From assembly GCA_963966185.1 (NCBI GenBank), contig CAWZYM010000380.1:237001-301000 (forward strand): 64,000 nt of DNA. The letters are read 5' to 3'. Of the stretch, positions 63,001 to 64,000 are shown one piece after another. The position numbers and the translations under genes are program-made. The DNA is from Rhabditoides inermis (Eukaryota; Nematoda; Chromadorea; Rhabditida; Rhabditidae). A model generated the notes under the pieces. That model was not told where the DNA came from. It worked only from the letters and a program-made list of their open reading frames with translations, and did not search any database. Numbering within the stretch: the first letter of the stretch is position 1; every line of letters begins with the position of its first letter.

Positions 63001-64000
63001 ATCGAGATCGACATCGAAGCCGGCGAGGAGTCAGCGACGACGGATGCGCTCATCGATCTCAACTTCTACGATTACGATGAGACCGAGATCAGCGTCAGCG
63101 AGTCCATCTCCGAGCAAGCGCTTGAGGTGAAAATATTAACACATTAAATAGTTAATACACACTGAAAAAGTAGTTCAAGTCATCGTTAGGATTCTTGATG
63201 GAGTGGCTTATTACTCGCTCATTACAACAAGTGCATACATGTGTACTCTTTACATAATCTATCCATGAGTTATCATGTAGTTTGTATTGCATTGAATTCA
63301 GGTTGATGTAATGCTGGATGCATTGCCTGAGGAGGAAATAATCGACGCGTGCGGTCCCTCATCGGCATCTACTGTATGTTTGATATTCCAAATACTTTTA
63401 ATTATTATTTTCAGAACGTCATGGCGGATGTGCAGATGCCGTCTGGCTCTGCAACAATTTCCAAGAAAATGAACGAGATGAAGATGCCATCCAAGGCCAG
63501 CGCAGAAGCATCCATAGGAGGAATCCGCGAGAAGTCATCTCTATCTATCACAATTGATGATCAGAAGGAAAAACTAGAAAAGGAACCTAGTAAGTTGAAA
63601 ATATAGAATATGCACATTTCGTTTATTTCTAGTCATGCAGTTAGTGAGAATCAAAAACAACGACACTGCAAAGAGAGCATCAAAAATGCACAGTTACAAA
63701 AAAAAACCTCAACGAAATATGTGTTTCAGGCGAGCAACAGATTGTAACTCATCCATCCGATTGCGTGTTCGCTTCCCCCGAAGACACGATCACGCTCACA
63801 GTGGAGACAGCAAACCCGATAGCAAGCGTGAAGTGGTTCCGTTCGGGAATGCAGTGCCATGCAACCGAGACGGTCGCGATCGTCACCGAGAACAACAGCA
63901 CCACGCTCACCATAAGAGGATTCGCTCAGTACGTGTTGGGACAGTACCACGCTGTTGTGGACGACGACCTAGGCAGCAATCCCGCGCGAGTATCCGCCCA
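1..64000 (+). CDS. ttn-1: Titin-like giant muscle protein gene (partial at both ends)
   Basis: All coding sequence I can support in this window belongs to one + strand gene of about 34 exons. Exons join in a consistent frame through GT..AG introns, apart from one unresolved junction at 7.4-7.8 kb. The joined product has at least 12 Ig domains, a 1,640-residue acidic segment, a PEVK-like elastic array of about 7,300 residues and a charged helical array of about 7,600 residues. Nematode TTN-1 has this general plan: Ig domains, coiled-coil stretches and lineage-specific elastic repeats, with Fn3 domains and a kinase near the C-terminus. No Fn3 or kinase domain is visible here, so this is an N-terminal to central part. 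The expected role is an elastic sarcomere linker and scaffold. The symbol rests on architecture, not on a sequence search. UNC-89 and twitchin fit less well because neither is known to have such arrays. Confidence 0.65.
139..213 (+). CDS. Exon 2, short alanine-rich linker
   Basis: The acceptor is a run of T followed by CAG. Twenty-five codons in phase 0 include MEPERMAPELLQIAAAASK, and the donor is GTGGGC. The segment is probably helical. It joins the flanking exons without a frame break and shows no recognised domain. The following intron opens with a CT-rich microsatellite at about 219-245. Confidence 0.65.
324..464 (+). CDS. Exon 3, acidic beta-motif linker
   Basis: The frame reads SNVTVSLVRQGDVAHQE and onward to GHGFNSHQ, then a GTGAGT donor in phase 0. 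Two acceptors keep the frame: TTGAG before 324 and GCGACAG before 357. Base composition turns coding-like (GC-rich) at about 321, so I prefer 324. The NVTVSL stretch resembles the alternating hydrophobic/acidic motif seen throughout this protein. Confidence 0.55.
680..793 (+). CDS. Exon 4, linker
   Basis: The acceptor is TGTGTGCAG. Thirty-eight codons in phase 0 follow, including SADESNVVAVFMEVEAACP, and the donor is GTCAGT. It again carries an alternating hydrophobic stretch (NVVAVFMEVE) followed by acidic residues. No globular domain is recognised. Confidence 0.65.
1005..1106 (+). CDS. Exon 5, linker
   Basis: The acceptor is CTTTTGCAG and the donor GTGAGT, both in phase 0, giving 34 codons (VEVVAAVNSPPDQQP and onward). 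The start repeats the VxVxxxV pattern of the neighbouring exons. The segment is low complexity and probably disordered. Confidence 0.65.
1173..1244 (+). CDS. Exon 6, linker and first strand of Ig1
   Basis: The acceptor is TTTCGCACAG; 24 codons in phase 0 precede a GTGAGT donor. It ends in PKFFRKLTDADAV, the typical A-strand signature (PxFxxxL) that opens muscle I-set Ig domains. The domain continues in the next two exons. Confidence 0.75.
1371..1465 (+). CDS. Exon 7, Ig1 strands B to C
   Basis: The acceptor is TACTTCGTAG. The frame reads VGEPVQLKCIVSG and continues to VRWTVDGDEIVNG, giving the B-strand Cys and the core Trp of an I-set domain. It ends in phase 2 after two bases, before GTGAGT. 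A phase-2 intron at this place recurs in Ig7 to Ig11. Confidence 0.85.
1548..1687 (+). CDS. Exon 8, Ig1 strands D to G
   Basis: The acceptor ATTGCAG restores the frame with one base. The sequence includes VYEDGVCLLRI and the F-strand DEGEYACEAVN with the second canonical Cys, then the G-strand. It ends in phase 1 before GTGAGT. With the two preceding exons it completes an I-set Ig of normal length with both disulfide cysteines. Confidence 0.85.
1688..2139 (+). other. Intron of 452 bp, no feature recognised
   Basis: It runs from a GTGAGT donor to TTGCAG. It contains a GC-rich stretch around 1800-1860 with alternating CG/GC, then a CT-rich stretch at 1920-1960. I see no coding frame compatible with the flanking phases, no RNA gene and no mobile-element ends. 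Confidence 0.6.
2140..7059 (+). CDS. Exon 9: large acidic scaffold segment plus Ig2 and Ig3
   Basis: A 4,920-bp open exon, entered with two bases (after TTGCAG) and left in phase 1 before GTGGG. It encodes about 1,640 residues. The first 120 are acidic and probably helical, followed by PPKPPPKPVKRP (about 2460-2490). A helical part at 3240-4200 holds a diverged pair of segments around RTPISMLKRKL and RMTPITSNIKQQL, ending in a lysine-rich stretch. Two SH3-ligand-like motifs, PIAPPRKKR and PIAPPRTRR, lie at 4467-4541, and PPKPQR at about 5097. Acidic, Ser-rich sequence continues to about 6520. Two Ig domains close the exon: TITCELNN with EWYKG (about 6525-6789) and TILACQI with VVWFKE (about 6790-7059). 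Both lack the F-strand Cys. A binding-platform role is inference; I do not recognise the unique part. Confidence 0.85.
7108..7487 (+). CDS. Exon 10: Ig4, with in-frame stop or unresolved donor
   Basis: After TTGCAG the frame reads ERIEEKEVMVVASGTE and an Ig with TIACEL, LVWMKDG and SGMYSVSIAG (no F-strand Cys). The open frame ends at TGA 7485-7487 after KTKRISSHTLR. Either this is an alternative last exon of a short isoform, or the long isoform leaves earlier. GT dinucleotides near the end of the Ig are at 7404, 7415, 7417 and 7419. The one at 7417 (phase 1) fits the next exon only if an AAG acceptor at 7836 is used; with the CAG acceptor at 7833 a TAA forms. I cannot decide between these. 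Confidence 0.7.
7488..7833 (+). other. Intron or alternative 3' UTR
   Basis: This AT-rich stretch follows the TGA at 7485-7487. There is no canonical AATAAA; the nearest variant is GATAAA at about 7666. It ends in TGTTCAG. If exon 10 is a terminal exon, this would hold its 3' UTR; otherwise it is plain intron. No other gene is visible in it. Confidence 0.45.
7834..7934 (+). CDS. Exon 11, Ig5 strands A to C
   Basis: After TTCAG (or three bases further after AAG) the frame reads VGEVRVQDTEVPSGATATI, then NCETAQP and VQWCK, giving the B-strand Cys and core Trp of an Ig domain. It ends in phase 0 before GTAGGA. The domain resumes 3 kb downstream with DGEALPV. Confidence 0.75.
8010..10590. repeat. 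Hierarchical satellite array (about 55-bp monomer, 220-bp and 445-bp units)
   Basis: About ten copies of a roughly 218-228 bp unit occur, marked by ATGCTGCGCTCAT near 8298, 8525, 8743, 8971, 9189, 9413, 9630, 9857, 10077 and 10295. Each unit falls into four related monomers of about 50-60 bp that share the order CTCAT, TGATCTAC, TCGAAT and TATCGC, then a T-rich end. Alternate units are more alike than neighbours, giving a dimer of about 446 bp (8542 and 8988 blocks). The edges (8010-8300 and 10440-10580) hold degenerate monomers. It has no coding frame and sits wholly inside an intron. Confidence 0.85.
10593..10710. repeat. Diverged 64-bp direct repeat pair
   Basis: Two segments start with GTAGACAG at about 10593 and 10657 and continue to CTAGAAAA. 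They share most bases over about 46 bp. They lie just past the satellite and are not part of its monomer. Confidence 0.5.
10861..10900. repeat. 20-bp tandem duplication
   Basis: CTCATAACTACATATCAGGT is followed immediately by a copy that differs at one base. It is intronic, with no evident function. Confidence 0.75.
11006..11138 (+). CDS. Exon 12, Ig5 strands C' to E
   Basis: In phase 0 after TTATTCAG: DGEALPVAGGVG, then THHSLTLHAILPADAG, a typical E-strand followed by the DxG turn before the F-strand. It ends in phase 1 before GTGAGT. Confidence 0.8.
11292..11371 (+). CDS. Exon 13, Ig5 strands F to G
   Basis: TTTCAG, then two bases complete a Gly codon. GIYSVRIGETLTPVTRIVVV is the F-G hairpin, with Ser in the place of the usual F-strand Cys. 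It ends in phase 0 before GTGAAG. The domain is therefore complete but cannot form the standard disulfide. Confidence 0.8.
11474..11570 (+). CDS. Exon 14, acidic linker
   Basis: The acceptor is GTTATTCAG and the donor GTATGT (phase 1). The product AEPALDLSLEMRSPSADVEA again shows an alternating hydrophobic stretch. No domain is recognised. Confidence 0.75.
11645..11817 (+). CDS. Exon 15, Glu/Thr-rich linker
   Basis: It continues as VEYACESPAPQTPVTA, then Glu- and Thr-rich sequence to DHSDEMK, leaving in phase 0 at AAG|GTTGAC. Reading through the donor gives a hydrophobic tail and a stop at about 11932, which I take as intron because the next exon joins in phase 0. It is probably disordered. 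Confidence 0.7.
11979..12372 (+). CDS. Exon 16, acidic helical linker
   Basis: A strong ATTTTCAG acceptor and GTGAGG donor (phase 1) bound 131 codons. Early sequence (HIAEMIAERLLQDLWMSEP) looks helical. Later parts (NVTATVVLAHES and SSEVLLSEIICDED) repeat the acidic beta-like motif found across the protein. No known domain is recognised. Confidence 0.8.
12533..12666 (+). CDS. Exon 17, linker and start of Ig6
   Basis: CTTTCAG, then EASTCDDTLTSLSMSTS, a Ser/Thr-rich linker, then VPDFVLPLKRSYDVKQGSRA, the A-strand and turn of an Ig domain. It ends in phase 0 at AAG|GTTATT. Confidence 0.8.
12796..13018 (+). CDS. Exon 18, rest of Ig6
   Basis: TTTGCAG, then VVVKGNPLPELTWYLNDNPL with the core Trp, IVYEDGVSVIDI, and GTLRCQASSSAGE with the F-strand Cys. 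The B-strand position that normally has Cys reads FKVVVKG. It ends in phase 1 before GTGAGT. Unlike Ig1 and Ig7 to Ig11 it has no internal phase-2 intron. Confidence 0.85.
13103..13345 (+). CDS. Exon 19, Ser-rich linker leading into Ig7
   Basis: The first acceptor that keeps phase is CACCAG at 13097-13102, giving AAQDYVLRGVEQQCDVEH. The more obvious GCGCAG at 13110 would shift the frame. A Ser/Ile-rich stretch (SSSIASIDSVDISVASVSS) precedes PPVFIK, the A-strand start of Ig7. It ends in phase 1 before GTTGGT. Confidence 0.75.
13631..13643. promoter_or_regulatory. Perfect three-unit heat-shock element
   Basis: GAAggTTCtgGAA matches the HSF1 site pattern of three alternating GAA/TTC units at 5-bp spacing. 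It lies 12 bp from the TATATAA at 13613-13619, upstream of it when the LTR-like element is read on the minus strand. Confidence 0.7.
13715..13727. promoter_or_regulatory. Second perfect three-unit heat-shock element
   Basis: GAAggTTCtaGAA is a second HSF1-type site, 84 bp from the first, in the same LTR-like insert. Confidence 0.7.
13766..13815. repeat. 25-bp tandem duplication inside the LTR-like element
   Basis: Two identical 25-bp copies, 13766-13790 and 13791-13815, begin GATAAACCATG and end GGAAGCG. Confidence 0.85.
13981..14101 (+). CDS. Exon 20, Ig7 strands A to C
   Basis: ELPATMFTRASDPVQLKCSF, then VVTWERDGALVDVN, with B-strand Cys and core Trp. It ends in phase 2 before GTTAGT. Together with PPVFIK of exon 19 this opens Ig7. 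Confidence 0.85.
14276..14415 (+). CDS. Exon 21, Ig7 strands D to G
   Basis: GATTGCAG, then one base completes Arg. YHIVSEDGISILRID and GAEFTCYAANAFG carry the F-strand Cys. It ends in phase 1 before GTGAGC. This is a full canonical I-set domain. Confidence 0.85.
14478..14713 (+). CDS. Exon 22, acidic linker and A-strand of Ig8
   Basis: TTTCCAG, then DEDTGATRIQLEVHCDRD and TELEVVVGERAQME (two acidic beta-like motifs), then SSAVEHKPRFVQPLK, the start of Ig8. The last part is closely repeated in exon 24 (SSVAEHRPRFVQPLK). It ends in phase 0 before GTATAC. Confidence 0.85.
14714..15279 (+). other. 566-bp intron, no feature recognised
   Basis: AT-rich between GTATAC and ATTCCAG. A stretch at 14740-14910 looks like unique, moderately GC sequence without repeats or open frame in phase. 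No RNA gene is seen. Confidence 0.6.
15280..15386 (+). CDS. Exon 23, Ig8 strands A' to C
   Basis: DKTDISGPFVLKCNVLAMPL, then EVMWFRKGEPIKED, with B-strand Cys and core Trp. Phase 0 in, phase 2 out (GTATGT). Exon 25 has the same length (107 bp) and phases and very similar protein, so the pair looks duplicated. Confidence 0.9.
15429..15687 (+). CDS. Exon 24, Ig8 strands D to G, linker, A-strand of Ig9
   Basis: TTTCAG, then NTRLVYEDGICVMYVSEQ and TYSCVASNVIG with the F-strand Cys. After the Ig comes a linker with PIFVSIDARDETPSDSS, then PRFVQPLK. It ends in phase 0 before GTTCTT. Confidence 0.9.
15688..16134 (+). other. 447-bp intron, no firm feature
   Basis: Runs from GTTCTT to CATTTCAG. The minus strand around 15765-15815 has short matches to tRNA A-box and B-box words, but they are too close together and no cloverleaf forms, so I do not call a tRNA. 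The rest is AT-rich. Confidence 0.6.
16135..16241 (+). CDS. Exon 25, Ig9 strands A' to C
   Basis: DKSDVAGAFVLKCNVLAMPP, then EVCWYKNNILVVED: same length, phases and near-identical B-strand as exon 23. Phase 0 in, phase 2 out (GTTTGT). Confidence 0.9.
16402..16582 (+). CDS. Exon 26, Ig9 strands D to G, A-strand of Ig10
   Basis: TTTTTTCAG, then NTRLVYEDGICVMYVSEQ, identical over 18 residues to exon 24, then CEYTCLATNPLGN with the F-strand Cys. RPYFVRQLEDK opens Ig10. It ends in phase 0 before GTAGGT. Confidence 0.9.
16626..16729 (+). CDS. Exon 27, Ig10 strands B to C
   Basis: IVDDSPFTLKCMCLSHPNAD and VQWMQDNVLISTND give the B-strand Cys and core Trp. Phase 0 in after TTTTCAG, phase 2 out (GTGAGT). 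Confidence 0.9.
16773..17007 (+). CDS. Exon 28, Ig10 strands D to G and linker
   Basis: TTTTGTAG, then RRQMVSEDGVHILLVDS and SVFSCIASNSRGC (F-strand Cys), then an acidic linker DEHDATDDPVPIEQFDQ. It ends in phase 0 before GTAAGA. Confidence 0.9.
17065..17300 (+). CDS. Exon 29, linker and Ig11 strands A to C
   Basis: GTTTCAG, then a linker, then QKPFFIKKLKDMDVCVGSA, VVIKAIVMSTPPASITWMI. The core Trp is present but the B-strand Cys is replaced by Ala (IKAIV). It ends in phase 2 before GTAAGA; the domain finishes at the start of the giant exon. Confidence 0.9.
17364..62728 (+). CDS. Exon 30: 45.4-kb exon with end of Ig11, PEVK-like array and charged helical array
   Basis: After TTTTCAG one base completes Arg. 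The frame then stays open for about 15,120 codons to a GTAGGT donor in phase 1. The first 50 residues finish Ig11 (YNVIFEDGIAILKI, YHITCTAAN). Then follow about eight 14-residue modules, about 57 composite PEVK-like repeats (17.5-39.4 kb), 19 composite acidic/helical repeats (39.4-51.4 kb), about 190 tandem 18-residue helix units (51.4-61.9 kb) and about 165 residues of unique acidic sequence. No GT..AG intron is needed anywhere: all repeat lengths are multiples of three. The likely role is spring (first half) and long stiff charged helix (second half) in the sarcomere, by analogy with titins. Copy number depends on correct assembly. Confidence 0.9.
17533..17870 (+). repeat. Leading 14-residue modules, diverged
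   Basis: About eight consecutive 42-bp modules of the form (K/M)(S/T)EE(T/K)xxQEKPVEQ, without the 81-residue core, open the array. They vary much more than the inner modules (for example EEQISEKTRVEKQ), as expected at an old array edge. Confidence 0.85.
21800..25490 (+). repeat. Higher-order tandem duplication, 1,845 bp
   Basis: Unit order 453+411+327+327+327 bp occurs twice in a row. Rare variants are shared at exactly 1,845 bp: DVGQTSEETP (about 21870 and 23715), EAPITELP (22441 and 24286), KYDASKSS (22522 and 24367), and the silent ATAGAC at about 22931 and 24776. Confidence 0.85.
25283..28234 (+). repeat. Higher-order tandem duplication, 1,476 bp
   Basis: Two adjacent copies (about 25283-26758 and 26759-28234) of a block 411+327+327+411 bp share rare variants at exact spacing: FTENDSS (25405/26881), KSEGTTVQ (about 25706/27182), SSDAQSF (25783/27259), ETPDEEQ (26002/27478) and ATEQLEKK (26217/27693). 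The copies are almost identical, so the event is recent. Confidence 0.9.
31475..32960 (+). repeat. Higher-order tandem duplication, 738 bp
   Basis: A 411+327 bp block is repeated at 738-bp spacing (ATKHIEKK unit followed by the DDHSFEVE / VELVSENLETKS unit at about 32057 and 32795). A third, more distant relative of the 411-bp pair lies near 28340-28900. Confidence 0.85.
35740..38000 (+). repeat. Higher-order tandem duplication, 1,275 bp
   Basis: Rare variants repeat at 1,275 bp: VEQKFEETT (36115/37390), SSTAIEVEV (36243/37518) and QEKLVEQKS (about 36511/37786). The copies are nearly identical. Confidence 0.85.
39416..51440 (+). repeat. Composite acidic/helical repeats, 19 copies, with 1,266-bp higher-order unit
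   Basis: Nineteen copies of a segment of about 90 residues start HIDKSVTIELESEDKLHD and contain DESVDIDV, MQPEASSGLELDL, TYELADLSVRSDKKPKD. They alternate with 25-150 residues of K/D/E/A helix (KKADDEKKKADEK type). Copies start near 39549, 40203, 40640, 41295, 41837, 42490 and so on to 51181. Two types alternate (DIDVSFMQPE and DIKVDLMQPE), giving a 1,266-bp (422-residue) double unit at about 41852, 43118, 44384, 45650 and 47570 with very few differences. The segments look like beta-rich acidic linkers between helices. Confidence 0.9.
51440..61900 (+). repeat. Uninterrupted 54-bp array, 18-residue charged helix unit, about 190 copies
   Basis: Consensus KKADDEKKKADEKAAADK, 18 residues. Occasional 39-bp shortened units (DDEKKADDKKKADVEK type, e.g. 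about 54040, 55050, 55790, 59020) and 57-bp units with an extra Lys (TKKKADD, e.g. 53900, 55171, 55912) occur; all keep the frame. The sequence has no Pro or Gly except in rare variants, and acidic and basic residues are spaced three to four apart, as in single alpha-helices. The + strand is extremely rich in A and G. Variation is lowest in the middle and highest at both ends. Confidence 0.9.
54340..61365 (+). repeat. 3.2-kb block duplication with a nested 741-bp duplication
   Basis: Rare variants recur at 3,225 bp: AAYKKKADD (56880/60105), KLADDEQ (about 56675/59900), KKGDEK (57077/60302), KRADDEK (57595/60820), AAVKKKADD (57907/61132) and KTADVEK (57973/61198). A 741-bp tandem copy inside the first block repeats DTKKKADD (55171/55912) and KPDDEKKK (55615/56356). 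The second block has only one such copy. The two blocks differ by few bases. Confidence 0.85.
61900..62728 (+). other. End of helical array and unique acidic tail of the giant exon
   Basis: Here the 18-residue units decay (KKMTDDNAAADKK, AEKSCDEKVDVDQKK) into unique sequence: TTMRVILNDVYAVTISEPTF, IGVGFIFERRISSRD, an acidic Ser-rich stretch, then a Lys-rich TKKKKTKKDGNELEVAVYRN before the donor. It is part of exon 30. The unique part carries the same alternating hydrophobic/acidic motif as the arrays. Confidence 0.8.
62984..63126 (+). CDS. Exon 31, acidic linker
   Basis: GTTTGCAG, then GTCDMIIEIDIEAGEESATT and ALIDLNFYDYDETEISVSES. The pattern (three to four alternating hydrophobics followed by acids) matches the repeat segments of the giant exon (SVTIELESED, ELDLVVDTYEL). 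It ends in phase 0 before GTGAAA. Confidence 0.85.
63302..63373 (+). CDS. Exon 32, short acidic linker
   Basis: GAATTCAG, then 24 codons VDVMLDALPEEEIIDACG and PSSAT-like end, phase 0 in and out (GTATGT). A hydrophobic/acidic motif again opens it. Confidence 0.75.
63415..63589 (+). CDS. Exon 33, linker
   Basis: ATTTTCAG, then NVMADVQMPSGSATISKK, a Met/Lys/Ser-rich stretch, and SSLSITIDDQKEKLEKEP. Phase 1 out before GTAAGT. No domain is recognised; the SLSITIDD stretch fits the recurring motif. Confidence 0.85.
63730..64000 (+). CDS. Exon 34 (partial), Ig12
   Basis: GTTTCAG, then SEQQIVTHPSDCVFASPEDT, ITLTVETANPIASVKWFRSG with the core Trp, TTLTIRGFAQYVLGQYHAVV and a G-strand start. It has the Ig length and spacing, but both canonical cysteines are missing (B-strand LTVE, F-strand QYHAVV). 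It runs off the window end in frame. Confidence 0.85.

Overview
This 64-kb window lies entirely inside one gene on the + strand. The gene encodes a giant muscle protein of the titin/TTN-1 type. Small exons are separated by mostly short introns whose acceptors end in TTTCAG or TTTGCAG, the pattern of nematode genes. I infer a nematode, probably rhabditid-like, but cannot name a species. Neither the start nor the main stop codon of the gene is visible: coding sequence runs off both ends. By reading frame, splice sites and codon phase I can join about 34 exons. One junction (7.4-7.8 kb) is ambiguous.

Layout. (1) 1-1687: small exons with acidic linkers and one I-set Ig domain. (2) 2140-7059: a 4.9-kb exon coding for about 1,640 residues of acidic, partly helical sequence with proline-rich SH3-ligand-like motifs, ending in two Ig domains. 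(3) 7108-17300: many small exons carrying nine more Ig domains (the last is completed in the next exon) and short acidic linkers. A 3.1-kb intron here (7935-11005) holds a hierarchical satellite, and the intron 13346-13980 holds a probable solo LTR with two perfect heat-shock elements. (4) 17364-62728: a single open exon of 45,365 bp (about 15,120 codons). Its first half (to about 39.4 kb) is a PEVK-like array of about 57 copies of an 81-residue core plus two to five 14-residue K/E/P/V modules. Its second half (to about 62.2 kb) is a charged helical region: first 19 copies of an acidic segment alternating with short helices, then about 190 tandem copies of an 18-residue K/D/E/A helix unit. (5) 62984-64000: small exons returning to unique acidic sequence and then another Ig domain, cut by the window end.

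How it fits together. Ig domains at both ends, a PEVK-like spring and a very long charged helix are what is known for nematode titins (C. elegans TTN-1 has Ig/Fn3 domains, a kinase, coiled-coil stretches and its own elastic repeats). I see no kinase or Fn3 domain here; in that family they lie further C-terminal. The unusual points are the size of the single exon, its nested repeat hierarchy, the 18-residue straight-helix period, and an acidic beta-strand-like motif that recurs both in the arrays and in the single-copy parts of the protein.
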